Shown: one piece after another, positions 35,460 to 44,617 of the stretch
Numbering within the stretch: position 1 is the stretch's first letter
Layout: each line of letters begins with the position of its first letter
Assembly (NCBI GenBank): GCA_026125665.1
Contig: JAHCKS010000013.1
Location: 18,455 to 82,454, forward strand
Origin: Rubrivivax sp.
Lineage (GTDB): Bacteria > Pseudomonadota > Gammaproteobacteria > Burkholderiales > Burkholderiaceae_C
Length of the DNA: 64,000 nt
Direction of reading: 5' to 3'
The notes under the pieces: generated by a model
Databases searched by the model: none
Seen by the model: the letters and a program-made list of their open reading frames with translations, nothing else
What the model was told of the DNA's origin: nothing
Position numbers and translations under genes: made by a program

Positions 35460-36713
35460 TCACGGGCAGTTCGGCTCGTCGCGCGAGCCGATCTTGAACT
35501 GGTCCTTCGGGATGCCGAGCGTCTGCTCGACGTTGTCCACCTTGCGCAGCACGCGCGTCGACAGCTCGCCCTTGCCGTCCTTCACCACCTCGGTGACGAA
35601 GGTCGTGCCGATGGCCTGGCGGTTGCCGTCCAGCCGCACGGTGCCCGTGGGCATCTTCAGCTCGAGCTTGGCCAGGGCTTCGCGGTACTTCTTCTGGCCG
35701 TCGGAGAGGTCGCCCTTCACCGCCTCCAGCCCGTCGAGCGCGGCCTTCATGTTCGTGTAGTACACGAGCGCGAAGAGGCTCGGGCTCGGGTAGCCGCCCT
35801 TGCTCACAGGGAAGTGCTTCTGGTAGTCGGCGACGAAGGCCTTCCACTCGGCGCCGTCGTAGCTGTCGGCCAGCGGGCCGGCGGCGATCGTGCCCACCAG
35901 CGAGTCGCGCCGCTTGCCGCGGTAGTTCAGCACGTCCTGGCTGACGGTGATGCTGCCGCCCATCATCGGCTTGTCGCCGCCGGCGGCCTCGTACTGGTTG
36001 AGGAAGTTCACCGCGTCGGCGCCGCCGAGCACGACGAGCAGCGCGTCGACGTCCTTCGGGATGCGCGCGATGGTGCTGGCGTAGTCCTTGCCGCCCAGCG
36101 GCACCCAGGCCTTCACCGGCACCTTGCCGCCCAGGCGGCAGTACTCGGCCATGAAGCCCTGCACCTGGCTGTACGGGAAGGCGTAGTCCTCGGCGATGAC
36201 CATCACCTTCTTGTAGCCCTTGTCGATGGCCGCCTTGCCCAGGCCCACCATCCACTGCCCGCCTTCGGTGTTGAAGCGGAAGAAGTTCGGGCTCGGGTCG
36301 ACCAGCGTCGTGGCCTGCGCGCCGCTGCCGCCGTTGATGAAGGTGACACCCGGCTGGGTCTTGCTGTAGTTCTTGACGGCGATGCCCTCGCTGCCCGACA
36401 GCGGGCCGACCATGATGTCGACCTTGTCCTGCTCGACGAGCTTGCGCGTGGCGTTGACGGCCACGTCGGGGTTGGCGTTCGAGCTGGCCTTGATGATCTC
36501 GACCTTGCGCCCGCCGGCCATGCCGCCGCGCTGGATGAGCGCGAGCTCGGCGCCGCGCATGCCGTCGGCGCCGCCGGCCGCGAACGGGCCCTCGAGCGTG
36601 GCCAGCAGGCCGATCTTCACCGGGCCGCCCTGCGCCAGCGCGGCGCCCGACACGAGCATCGCCGCGGCGGCGCCGACGAGGGTACGCACCGCAATTCGCT
36701 TGTTCACTTTCAC
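35460..36713 (-). CDS. ABC transporter substrate-binding protein (LivK/Leu-Ile-Val type)
   Basis: A 417-residue periplasmic type I binding protein. A signal peptide (about 1-30, [14 protein letters not shown]) leads into the Leu/Ile/Val-binding fold: [47 protein letters not shown] and [11 protein letters not shown]. The start is a GTG at 36713 that overlaps the livM stop (GTGA) and follows GGAG by 6 nt; a second GTG at 36707 is the alternative. The ligand is unknown. The surrounding hydrolases suggest a non-amino-acid organic compound. Confidence 0.88.
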   Translation of the reverse strand: MKVNKRIAVRTLVGAAAAMLVSGAALAQGGPVKIGLLATLEGPFAAGGADGMRGAELALIQRGGMAGGRKVEIIKASSNANPDVAVNATRKLVEQDKVDIMVGPLSGSEGIAVKNYSKTQPGVTFINGGSGAQATTLVDPSPNFFRFNTEGGQWMVGLGKAAIDKGYKKVMVIAEDYAFPYSQVQGFMAEYCRLGGKVPVKAWVPLGGKDYASTIARIPKDVDALLVVLGGADAVNFLNQYEAAGGDKPMMGGSITVSQDVLNYRGKRRDSLVGTIAAGPLADSYDGAEWKAFVADYQKHFPVSKGGYPSPSLFALVYYTNMKAALDGLEAVKGDLSDGQKKYREALAKLELKMPTGTVRLDGNRQAIGTTFVTEVVKDGKGELSTRVLRKVDNVEQTLGIPKDQFKIGSRDEPNCP

Positions 36714-37858
36714 GCTTGTCTCCTGGGTTGCGAGGTTAGGGCTGCGCGTGGGCCGAAGCGCGAGCGAAGCTTCGCCCACAGCCCCAGCAGCCCGTCGGGG
36801 GAAAACAGCACGATGGCGAGGAAGACGACGCCGATGACGAGGTTGAAACGCTCGCGGTCGATGACGTCGATGGCGAAGGTCTGCAGCAGCACGAAGACGA
36901 TGGCGCCGAGGAAGGCGCCGATCGGGTGCCGCATGCCGCCGAGCACGGCAATGACGAGGATGTTGATGAGCCAGCCCGTGCCCACCGAGTTCGGCGAGAT
37001 GAGGCCGTTGTACCAGGTGAAGAGCACGCCGCCGACGGCGGCGACGAGGCCGGAGAGCGCGTAGGCGGCGACCCGGTGCGCGGTGACGTGGTAGCCGAGG
37101 GCGGCCATGCGCCGCGGGTTGTCGCGCACGCCCTGCATCGCGATGCCGAAGGGCGTGCGCACGAGCCACTTGACGAGCAGGTAGCCGGCGAGGCTCCAGA
37201 ACAGCGCGAGGAAGTAGAACGGCACGGGGTCGCGCCAGTTCACTTCGCCCACGGTGGGCGGATAGACCTTCTGGAAACCCTGGAAGCCGTTGAACAGCGA
37301 GTAGTTCTGCAGCACCAGGTAGTAGAACGCCACGCCGATGGCCAGCGTGATCATGATCGTGTAGATGCCCTCGGTGCGCACGGAGAGCCAGCCGATCAGC
37401 GTGGCGCAGGCGACCGAGATGGCGAGCGCGAACGGCACCACCACCCACCATGGCCAGCCGAGGCTGATGGCCTGTGCGCTGCCGCCGAGAATCGAGACGA
37501 CGTAGCCGGCGATGCCGGCCACCGTCATCTGCGCCAAGGAGACCATGCCGCCGTAGCCGCCGAGGAAGGTGAGCGACAGCGCGATCAGGCCGAGCGCCAG
37601 CGCCTGGCCGGCGATCTGGAAGGTGAAGAAGGGCGTGGCGACGAACGGGTAGATCAGCACGAACGCAAGCACGAAGACGTGGCGCGCGGAGAGGTGCGTC
37701 CAGAGGTACTTCAGCCAGCGGGGGGCGTCGCTGTGGGCGTAGGGGTCGGGGGCGGGCGCCGCCGGCGGCAGCGTGGCCACGGCCCTCGGCAGCGGCAGCG
37801 GCCGGGCCGCCGCGGCAAGGCCGGTGTTCATGGCACGGCGCCAGTAGGCTGCGCTCAT
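36710..37858 (-). CDS. livM: branched-chain amino acid-type ABC permease (LivM)
   Basis: A 382-residue inner-membrane permease with about ten transmembrane segments. Family features: the FLGGYGGMVSLAQMTVAGIAG block and the EAA-like loop GIAMQGVRDNPRRMAALGYH, followed by VAAYALSGLVAAVGGVLFTW. A 70-residue cytoplasmic N-terminal extension (MSAAYWRRAMNTGLAAA...) precedes the first span; an alternative ATG lies at 37831. Its stop overlaps the GTG of the binding-protein gene. A 314-bp structured repeat separates it from livH upstream. Confidence 0.9.
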   Translation of the reverse strand: MSAAYWRRAMNTGLAAAARPLPLPRAVATLPPAAPAPDPYAHSDAPRWLKYLWTHLSARHVFVLAFVLIYPFVATPFFTFQIAGQALALGLIALSLTFLGGYGGMVSLAQMTVAGIAGYVVSILGGSAQAISLGWPWWVVVPFALAISVACATLIGWLSVRTEGIYTIMITLAIGVAFYYLVLQNYSLFNGFQGFQKVYPPTVGEVNWRDPVPFYFLALFWSLAGYLLVKWLVRTPFGIAMQGVRDNPRRMAALGYHVTAHRVAAYALSGLVAAVGGVLFTWYNGLISPNSVGTGWLINILVIAVLGGMRHPIGAFLGAIVFVLLQTFAIDVIDRERFNLVIGVVFLAIVLFSPDGLLGLWAKLRSRFGPRAALTSQPRRQA

Positions 37859-37914
37859 GGTTGTGGCTCCCTGGCTGGCTGTCGTGGGGTTGATAGGCGA
37901 CGACCGGCCGCGCG

Positions 37915-38228
37915 AGGTCGTGGCGCGCCAAGGCCGACGGGTGGTCGGCTCCGCGAATGTCCTCTTCTGGCCGCCTGGCTCGCAAGCTCGCAAGGCGCCC
38001 AGATGCCCCCTTGATTTCGCTGCGCCGACCACCCGCCGTCCTTGGCGTGGGACCCGAGTCGGTCATCGAAGGAGCGGGCGCCACAGGGGGTGCCGGATCG
38101 GGACGGCGGGGCGCCCTGCGCGGCGAAATCAAGGGGGCATTCGAGTGACCAGCGCAGCTGGGCACTCGAAAGAGGACATTCGCGGCGCAGGGCGCCCCGG
38201 CGGCCCGATCCCGCCAACCCCGTCGAGA
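37915..38228. repeat. dispersed double-hairpin repeat, copy B
   Basis: Second copy of the element at 14965-15272, here inside the operon between livH and livM. Its second hairpin pairs 38096-38127 with 38179-38210 (29 of 32 positions). Compared with copy A, three of the four changed stem positions in the inner 20 bp are compensatory (T-A to C-G twice, T-A to G-C once). That suggests the folded structure is maintained. Confidence 0.8.
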
Positions 38229-38249
38229 GCCGAGCCGGCACACCGAGCC

Positions 38250-39203
38250 TCATGCCGCCTTCCCCATGATCCCGCGCGGCCTGAACGCCAGCACCAGAAC
38301 CAGGATGACGAAGGTGAACACCACGCTGTAGGTCGGCGCGTAAGCGAGCCCGTACGTCTCCGCCAGCCCGAGGATCACCGCCCCGATCGCCGCGCCCACG
38401 ACGCTGCCCATGCCGCCGACGATGACCACCACCAGCGAGGCGAGCAAGAGCCGCGTGTCCTCGCCCGGCACCATCGACAGCTCCACCGCGCCGATCACGC
38501 CGCCGATGCCGGCCAGCCCCGCGCCGAGCATGAAGGTGACGGCGAAGACGAGGTTCACGTTGATGCCGGCCGCTGCCAGCATCGCGCGGTCGTCGACGCC
38601 GGCGCGGATCATCGCGCCGACCTTCGTTCGGTTGAGCAGCCACCACAGGAACACGCCGATGGCGATGCCGAAGCCGAGCAGCGACAGGCGATAGGCCGAG
38701 TAGGCGCGGATCACCGGGATGTCGCGGATAGGCCCCTGCAGCCACTCCGGCGCTTCCATCTGGTGCACCTGGCCGGTGAAGATCCACAGCAGGATGTCGG
38801 CGATGACGATCGACAGGCCGATCGTCACCATCGTCTGGCGCAGGTCCTGCCCCTGCATGTGGCGCAGGATCAGCACCTGGATCAGCAGGCCGGCGATCGC
38901 CGCGGCGAGGAAGCCGCCGGCCAGCGCCAGGATCCACCAGCCGGTCTGCTCGGCGATCGTGAAGGCGACGTAGCCGCCCAGCAGGTACAGCGAGCCGTGC
39001 GCGAGGTTGACGTTGCGCATGAGGCCGAAGACGAGCGTGAAGCCGCTGGCGACGATGAAGTACAGCGCTGCGAGCGTCAGGCCGTTCAGCAGCGTCAGCA
39101 GGTACAGGCGCGCGTTGTCCACCATCGCCCAGACGGAGAACACGGCGATCGGGCCGCCGATGAGCAGCCAGAGGAGCCAGCGGATGCGCTCGCTGCGGGT
39201 CAT
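38250..39203 (-). CDS. livH: branched-chain amino acid-type ABC permease (LivH)
   Basis: A 317-residue inner-membrane permease with about eight or nine hydrophobic spans. Family blocks: LLNGLTLAALYFIVASGFTL, FGLMRNVNLAHGSLYLLGGY, TIGLSIVIADILLW, the EAA-like loop GAMIRAGVDDRAMLAAAGIN, and VVVIVGGMGSVVGAAIGAVI. The ATG at 39203 is chosen; a GTG at 39212 would add three residues. It begins 28 bp after the amidohydrolase gene and is separated from its partner livM by repeat copy B. Confidence 0.92.
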   Translation of the reverse strand: MTRSERIRWLLWLLIGGPIAVFSVWAMVDNARLYLLTLLNGLTLAALYFIVASGFTLVFGLMRNVNLAHGSLYLLGGYVAFTIAEQTGWWILALAGGFLAAAIAGLLIQVLILRHMQGQDLRQTMVTIGLSIVIADILLWIFTGQVHQMEAPEWLQGPIRDIPVIRAYSAYRLSLLGFGIAIGVFLWWLLNRTKVGAMIRAGVDDRAMLAAAGINVNLVFAVTFMLGAGLAGIGGVIGAVELSMVPGEDTRLLLASLVVVIVGGMGSVVGAAIGAVILGLAETYGLAYAPTYSVVFTFVILVLVLAFRPRGIMGKAA

Positions 39204-39231
39204 CGCGGTCACGCGGCCTTCGGGGTTGGTT

Positions 39232-40518
39232 TCACGCTGCGCGCTCCCACACGCGCGAGGCCGCCACCGGCGGCTGCTTGGCGAACACGCCGTCCTTCAT
39301 CACCGCGAGGATGCGCTTGGGGTCGCGCAGGATCGCGAGGTTGGCCAGCGGGTCGCCGTCCACCAGCAGCAGGTCGGCGAGGTAGCCTTCCTTCACGAGG
39401 CCCAGCTCGTTCGGCCGCATCATGATCTGGCCGCCGTACAGCGTGCACGCGCGGATCGCCTCCATCGGCGTGAAGCCGAGGTGCCTGACGAAGAGCTCGA
39501 GGTCGCGCGCGTTCTGGTAGTGCGGGTTGAAGGCGAAGCCGTAGTCGCCGCCGGGCAGCACGCGCACGCCGCGCTTGTGCATCGCCTTCAGGCTTTCGCA
39601 GGCGGCGGCCCACTCCTCCTCGTAGCCCATCTTCACCGCCTGCTCGTGGCTGACGCCCCAGCGTTCGGCCTCCCACAGCAGTGCCCAGAGGATGCCGATG
39701 CCCGGGGCGACGAAGATGCGGTCCTTCGCCGCCTCGAGCATGTCCAGCGCCTCTTCGTCGGTGAAGCTGGCGTGGTAGATGAGCGTGATGCCGTGGCGCA
39801 GCGCCTGCTTCACGCTGGCGCACGAGCGCGCGTGCACGATGATGCGCCTGCCGCGCATCGTGACCTCTTCCACCGCGGCAGCGACTTCGGCGTCGGTCAT
39901 CCAGGTCGTCTTCGCGTCGGCGCCGGGCACGAAGTTGTCGCCGGAGATGTTGAGCTTGATGGAGTCGACGCCGTACTTCAGGAACATGCGCACGACGCGG
40001 CGCATGTCATCGGCGCCGTTGACCACCTGGCCGAAGCTGAAGTCGGGGAAGGGCAGGTGCGGCGGCATCTCGTCGCCCAGCCCCCCGGGCACGGTGATCT
40101 CCTGGCTGGCCGCCAGGTAGCGGGGCCCCGGGATCTGGCCGCTTTCGATGGCGTTGCGGATCACCACGTCCAGCCGCGGCTTGGCGCAGGCGGCACCGAG
40201 GCAGCTGGTGAAGCCGGCCTGCAGGTAGTTCTTCGCCACCTTCGCGGACCACAGCACGTGTTCCTCGAGCGGCATCGTCTGGATGGCGCCGAGCGTGGGT
40301 GCGTCGTTCCAGCTGAAGTGCGTGTGCGCCTCGCACATGCCGGGCATGAGCGTCGCGCCGGCGGCGTCGATGACAGTGGCGGTGCCGGGCGCGATCGGCG
40401 CCGTGCTGCGGCCGACCTGCCGGATGCGGTTGCCGCTGACCAGCACGCTGCCGGTGTAGGGCGCGTTCTGGCCCGTGCCGTCGAGGATGCGCACGTTGGT
40501 GAACAGGGTGTCGGCCAT
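39232..40518 (-). CDS. amidohydrolase family protein (paralogue 1)
   Basis: A 428-residue cytosolic metal-dependent hydrolase of the imidazolonepropionase/prolidase-like amidohydrolase group. Seen: beta-sandwich start TLFTNVRILDGTGQ, metal site EAHTHFSWND (H-x-H, about 65), the strand-4 SIKLNISGD with the bridging Lys, IIVHARSC and LIYHASFTDEEALDML His ligands, and LPGGDYGFAFNPH with the final Asp. The C-terminus returns to the sandwich (VKEGYLADLLLVDGDPLANL). It is clearly paralogous to the next upstream gene. Together with the transporter they suggest hydrolysis of an imported cyclic amide or ester. Confidence 0.87.
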   Translation of the reverse strand: MADTLFTNVRILDGTGQNAPYTGSVLVSGNRIRQVGRSTAPIAPGTATVIDAAGATLMPGMCEAHTHFSWNDAPTLGAIQTMPLEEHVLWSAKVAKNYLQAGFTSCLGAACAKPRLDVVIRNAIESGQIPGPRYLAASQEITVPGGLGDEMPPHLPFPDFSFGQVVNGADDMRRVVRMFLKYGVDSIKLNISGDNFVPGADAKTTWMTDAEVAAAVEEVTMRGRRIIVHARSCASVKQALRHGITLIYHASFTDEEALDMLEAAKDRIFVAPGIGILWALLWEAERWGVSHEQAVKMGYEEEWAAACESLKAMHKRGVRVLPGGDYGFAFNPHYQNARDLELFVRHLGFTPMEAIRACTLYGGQIMMRPNELGLVKEGYLADLLLVDGDPLANLAILRDPKRILAVMKDGVFAKQPPVAASRVWERAA

Positions 40519-40548
40519 GGCGGTGTCTCCTGCGCGTTGCGCTGCGTA

Positions 40549-41892
40549 TCAGGCGGCCCAGCGGGTCACCGTCGCCGGCGCGCCGTAGCGCGTGGCCCCG
40601 CCTGCCTGCCGCAGAGGCGGCGCGCGGTGGAACTCGCCGTCCTTCATCACGGCGAGGATGCGCTTCTTGTCCTGCAGGATCGTGATGTCGGAAAGCGGGT
40701 CGCCGTCGACGAGCAGGATGTCGGCCAGGCAGCCTTCGCGGATGTAGCCGATCTCCTTGTGACCATCGCGATTGAGGCCCATCATCGGCCCGCCCCACGC
40801 GGTGGCCGAGAGCAGCGCTTCCATCGTGCTCATTCCCACGTGCTTGACGAAGTACTCCAGGTCCTTCGCGTTGGTGCCGTGCGGCGTCCACGCGAAGCCG
40901 TAGTCGCCACCGGGCAGGATGCGGATGCCGCGCCGGCGCATCGCCTTCATGCTCTCGATGGCCGCCTCCAGCTCGCGGTGGTAGCCCATCTTCTTCGTCA
41001 CCTCGGGCGGCAGGCCCCAGGCGCTGGCGTGGTAGCTGGTGTTGATGAGCCACGCGAGGCCGGGGGCAACGAAGTGCTTGAACTTCGCCGCCTCGAGCAT
41101 GTCCAGCGCCTCCTCGTCGGTGAAGCTGGCGTGGTAGATGACCTCGATGCCCTGGCGCACGCACTCCTTGATCGACCAGGTGCTGCGCGCGTGCGCGGCG
41201 ACGCGCTTGCCCCAGCGGTGCGCCTCGTCGACGCAGACGGCCACCTCCTGCTCGGTGAACTGGCTCATCTCGCTGGGCATGCCGGTGATCGACTCGCCCG
41301 AGAGGTTGATCTTGATCTGGTCGACGCCGTACTTGGCGAACATGCGCACGCAGCGGCGCATCTCCTCGGCGCCGCTGACGATGGCGCCGAACGCGAACTC
41401 GTGCTGCGGCAGGTGCGGCGCCGTGGTGTCGCCGAGGCCGCCCGGCACGGTGATCTCCTGGCTGGCGGCGATGTAGCGCGGGCCGACGATGGTGCCGTCG
41501 TTGATGGCGTTCCGGATGACGACATCCAGGCGAGGCTTGGCGGTGGCGGCGCCGACGCAGCTCGTCCAGCCCATGTCGAGGTAGGTCCTGGCGACCTGCG
41601 CGCACCACAGGATGTGCTCCTCGGGCGGCATGCGCTGGATGCTGTCGAGCGTGGGCTGGTCGTTCCAGCTGAAGTGCGTGTGCGCCTCGACCATGCCGGG
41701 CATGAGGAAGGCACCGTTGCCGTCGATGACGGTGGCGCCGGCGACTGCCGATGCGGCGGGCGCGCCGCGCTGGCCGTAGGCTGTCCTGACGACGCGGGCG
41801 ATGCGGTTGCCGCTGACCAGCACGTCGCCGGTGAACGGCGTTTCGCCGCCGCCGTCGAAGATGCGCACGTTGGTGAAGAGGGTGTCGGCCAT
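40549..41892 (-). CDS. amidohydrolase family protein (paralogue 2)
   Basis: A 447-residue tandem paralogue of the preceding entry, sharing the MADTLFTNVRI start, VEAHTHFSWND metal site, QIKINLSGES, VIYHASFTDEEALDML and LPGGDYGFAWTPHG blocks. All expected metal ligands are present, so both copies look active. It differs mainly in the first 45 residues and the C-terminal 25. Duplication followed by divergence suggests two related substrates or sequential steps. The 30-bp spacing and same direction indicate one operon. Confidence 0.87.
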   Translation of the reverse strand: MADTLFTNVRIFDGGGETPFTGDVLVSGNRIARVVRTAYGQRGAPAASAVAGATVIDGNGAFLMPGMVEAHTHFSWNDQPTLDSIQRMPPEEHILWCAQVARTYLDMGWTSCVGAATAKPRLDVVIRNAINDGTIVGPRYIAASQEITVPGGLGDTTAPHLPQHEFAFGAIVSGAEEMRRCVRMFAKYGVDQIKINLSGESITGMPSEMSQFTEQEVAVCVDEAHRWGKRVAAHARSTWSIKECVRQGIEVIYHASFTDEEALDMLEAAKFKHFVAPGLAWLINTSYHASAWGLPPEVTKKMGYHRELEAAIESMKAMRRRGIRILPGGDYGFAWTPHGTNAKDLEYFVKHVGMSTMEALLSATAWGGPMMGLNRDGHKEIGYIREGCLADILLVDGDPLSDITILQDKKRILAVMKDGEFHRAPPLRQAGGATRYGAPATVTRWAA

Positions 41893-41929
41893 CGTGGTTG
41901 CCTCTCGTGGCGCTTCGCCTGCGCCGCCT

Positions 41930-42742
41930 TCAGCGCACGCGCTCGAGGAAGTCGCGCAGCACGCGCTGCGATTCCGCCGTCCGTTCGAGCATCGGCCAGT
42001 GCCCGCAGCGCGAGAAGACCTCCAGCCGCGCCTGCGCCAGCCGTTCGACGAGCTGGCGCGCGCCCTGCAGCGGCGTCACCTGGTCCTCGTCGCCGTTGAC
42101 GACGAGCACCGGGCAGCGGATGAGCTCCAGCCGCGCGCTGCGCGCTTCGGCCAGCGCCTCGCAGTTGCGGGCGAACCCTTCCGCGTCCTGCGCGCCGACG
42201 ACCTCGCGCACGTAGGCCACGGTGACCGGCTGCGTCTCCTTCGTGCTGGTGCTGAGCGCGAAGTCGGCGATGCCTTCGGCGATGCCGAACATGCCCTGCT
42301 CGCGTGCCACCGGGGCGCGCCCGACCATGTTCTCGCGCATGCCTTGCGGCGGCTCGGCGAGTGCGCCGAACAGCGCCAGGCTGCGCACGAGCCCCGGCCA
42401 CTCGGCGGCGACGTGCTGCGCGATGATCGTGCCGAACGAGTGGCCGACGAAGTGCGCGCGGTGGATGCCGAGCGTCTCGCACACGCGCTTCAGCGCCTCG
42501 GCGTGCGTGGTGGTGCTGATGCGGCCGCGGTGCGGCGTGGCCTCGCCCAGCGCGTAGGCCTTGTGCGAACGGCCGGCACCGGGCAGCTCGGGCCGCACGC
42601 AGCGCCAGCGTGAAAGCGCGGGCAGCAGCGGCCCCCAGGTGTTGTGGCTGCCGCCGAGACCATGCACGAAGACGATCGTGTCGGCGCCCTCCGAGGCACC
42701 ACGCACGTCCACCGCCATGCGGTCGATCCACACGAGGCTCAT
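41930..42742 (-). CDS. alpha/beta fold hydrolase
   Basis: A 270-residue cytosolic hydrolase of the MhpC/BphD/3-oxoadipate-enol-lactonase-like group. The oxyanion HG motif is in VFVHGLGGSHNTWGP (about 25-39), the nucleophile in FVGHSFGTIIAQ (Ser about residue 99), the Asp in VVNGDEDQVTP (about 215) and the His in CGHWPMLE (about 245). Its start overlaps the stop of the FAH-family gene (ATGA). A meta-cleavage-type C-C hydrolase or esterase role fits the company of a FAH-family enzyme, but this is inference. Confidence 0.87.
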   Translation of the reverse strand: MSLVWIDRMAVDVRGASEGADTIVFVHGLGGSHNTWGPLLPALSRWRCVRPELPGAGRSHKAYALGEATPHRGRISTTTHAEALKRVCETLGIHRAHFVGHSFGTIIAQHVAAEWPGLVRSLALFGALAEPPQGMRENMVGRAPVAREQGMFGIAEGIADFALSTSTKETQPVTVAYVREVVGAQDAEGFARNCEALAEARSARLELIRCPVLVVNGDEDQVTPLQGARQLVERLAQARLEVFSRCGHWPMLERTAESQRVLRDFLERVR

Positions 42743-43632
42743 CGTTCCTCGAACCGGTTCTCGATGGCGCCGAGGCCGTCGACCTCGATGCGCACGACGT
42801 CGCCATGCCGCAGCCACTTCGGCGGCGTGAAGCCCATGCCCACGCCGCTCATCGTGCCGGTGGCGATGAGGTCGCCCGGGTACAGCGTGATGCCGCGCGA
42901 GATGTGCTCGATCTGCGAGGGGATGTCGAAGATCATGTCCTTGGTCGACGCCTCCTGGCGCAGCTCGGCACTGCCGCCGGCCGGCGTGACCCAGCCGCGC
43001 ACGCGGGTGTTCGTGCCGTCCAGCTCGTCGGCGGTGACGATGCACGGCCCCATCGGGCAGAAGGTGTCGAGGCTCTTGCCCAGGTGCCACTGCTGGTGGC
43101 GCGTCTGCACGTCGCGCGCGCTGACGTCGTTGCAGACGGTGTAGCCGAACACATGCTCCATCGCACGCGAGCGGGCGATGTTGATGCCGCCCTTGCCGAT
43201 GACGACGACGAGCTCGCTTTCGTAGTCGATCTGCTCGGTGATGGCGGCACCGGGCAGGCGCACCACGTCGTGCGGCCCGATCACCGTCTCGGGCACCTTC
43301 GTGAAGACGATCGGCCACAGCTCACGCTCGCGCGAGGCCGCCACCGCGTCGCGGAAGACGCTGGTCGACAGCTCCTCGGCGTGCGAGCGGTAGTTGCGGC
43401 CGATGCAGAAGACGTTGCGGCGCGGCCTGAGCGGTGCACGCAGCGTCACCGCCTCCAGCGGCAGGCGCGGGCCGGCGGCGGGCGGCAGCGGGTCGCCGTG
43501 CGCGAGCGAGTGCACCAGCTCGAAGGCGCCACGCTCGGGCGTGCGCACGGCCAGCGGCGTGAGCTCGCGCCCGTCCGGCGAAACCAGGCCGACGTGCGGC
43601 CGGCCGCCCCAGCTCCAGCTGGCGATGCGCAT
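42739..43632 (-). CDS. fumarylacetoacetate hydrolase family protein
   Basis: A 297-residue FAH-superfamily enzyme that acts on a 2-keto or acylpyruvate-type substrate (hydrolase, decarboxylase or hydratase). Seen: VFCIGRNYRSHAEE, the metal-binding Glu pair in DYESELVVVIGKGG, the metal Asp in VCNDVSARDVQ, and the C-terminal PGDLIATGTMSGVGMG with HGDVVRIEVDGLG. It is the first gene of the minus-strand cluster, 147 bp from the divergent TetR gene, and overlaps the next gene by 4 bp. Confidence 0.9.
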   Translation of the reverse strand: MRIASWSWGGRPHVGLVSPDGRELTPLAVRTPERGAFELVHSLAHGDPLPPAAGPRLPLEAVTLRAPLRPRRNVFCIGRNYRSHAEELSTSVFRDAVAASRERELWPIVFTKVPETVIGPHDVVRLPGAAITEQIDYESELVVVIGKGGINIARSRAMEHVFGYTVCNDVSARDVQTRHQQWHLGKSLDTFCPMGPCIVTADELDGTNTRVRGWVTPAGGSAELRQEASTKDMIFDIPSQIEHISRGITLYPGDLIATGTMSGVGMGFTPPKWLRHGDVVRIEVDGLGAIENRFEER

Positions 43633-43694
43633 GGGTCCTGTCTCCGTACGGCAGCGTGCCCCTGGGCAACGGCCGGCACCCGTTCGAACCCGCA

Positions 43695-43710
43695 TGAGAC
43701 TTGTGTCTCA
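43695..43710. promoter_or_regulatory. palindromic operator candidate TGAGAC-N4-GTCTCA
   Basis: A perfect 6+6 inverted repeat with a 4-bp centre in the intergenic region between the FAH-family gene (minus) and the TetR-family gene (plus). Position and symmetry fit a TetR-type operator controlling both directions; it would overlap a possible -35 (TTGTGT, 43701-43706) of the regulator gene. Confidence 0.6.
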
Positions 43711-43779
43711 AAACGGGATCGGTGCATCATACGGGCACGTTCGCCGCGGCCACAAGAACATCACACCATTCACTGCCCG

Positions 43780-44550
43780 GTGAAAACCCGCACCCGCCCC
43801 ACTGCCCCGGCCACGGCCTCCCGCGGCGGCGCCTCCGAGGCCGGCCGTGCGCGGCCTGATGCCGCGGCCGCGGCGATGAAGCGCCGCGCCCAGCCGAGCA
43901 CGCCGGCGCCGCCGCCCGAGCGCGGCGTGAAGGCGGCCACCTTCCGCCTGCTGCTCGACACGGCGATGGAGATCATCCGCGACGGCCATATCCCCAGCGT
44001 GGCCGAGGTTGCCGTGCGCTCGCGCGTCTCGCGCGCCACCGCCTACCGCTACTTCCCGAGCCGCAGCGCGCTCGTCACCGCCGTCATCGACAGCTCGCTC
44101 GGACCCGTTCGCACGCTGTCGAGCAACGTGCCGGACGGCCGCGCCCGCGTGCACGAGCTGTTCGAGCAGACGTTCCCGCGCTTCCGCGAGTTCGAGCCGC
44201 AGCTGCGCGCCGCCGCGCAGCTGGCGCTGGAGCAGTGGGCGCTGGAGCGCGCCGGCCTGCTGGAGGAAGAGCCGTACCGGCGCGGGCACCGCATCCGCAT
44301 CCTCGAGCACGCCATCGCGCCGATGAAGGGCGAGCTGACGCCGGCGCTCAGGCAGCGGCTGCACCACGCGCTGTCCGTCGTCTACGGCATCGAGCCGGTG
44401 GTCATCCTGAAGGACATCTGGGGCCTGCCCGACCGCGAGGTGCAGCGCGTCGCGCTGTGGATGGCCGATGCACTCATCGACGCGGCGCTGGCGCAGTCGG
44501 CGCCGGGCCGGCTCGCGCGCGTCGCCGGCAACGGCACGAGGGTCCGCTAG
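43780..44550 (+). CDS. TetR/AcrR family transcriptional regulator
   Basis: A regulator of up to 256 residues. The helix-turn-helix is clear: FRLLLDTAMEIIRDGHIPSV then AEVAVRSRVSRATAYRYFPS, with the family's YRYF. The all-helical ligand-binding domain follows (about 110-250), ending WMADALIDAALAQ. Start uncertain: GTG at 43780 (given) or ATG at 43876; the extra N-terminal 32 residues are low-complexity. Divergence from the 13-gene minus-strand cluster and the palindrome between them make it the likely local repressor, with the imported compound or a product as ligand (inference). Confidence 0.85.
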   Translation: MKTRTRPTAPATASRGGASEAGRARPDAAAAAMKRRAQPSTPAPPPERGVKAATFRLLLDTAMEIIRDGHIPSVAEVAVRSRVSRATAYRYFPSRSALVTAVIDSSLGPVRTLSSNVPDGRARVHELFEQTFPRFREFEPQLRAAAQLALEQWALERAGLLEEEPYRRGHRIRILEHAIAPMKGELTPALRQRLHHALSVVYGIEPVVILKDIWGLPDREVQRVALWMADALIDAALAQSAPGRLARVAGNGTRVR

Positions 44551-44617
44551 CCGCGAGGCGCCCGTGACCGTCGCCGCGGCGACGCCGGCGGTGCGCACCG
44601 ACGCCGACAATGCGGCG

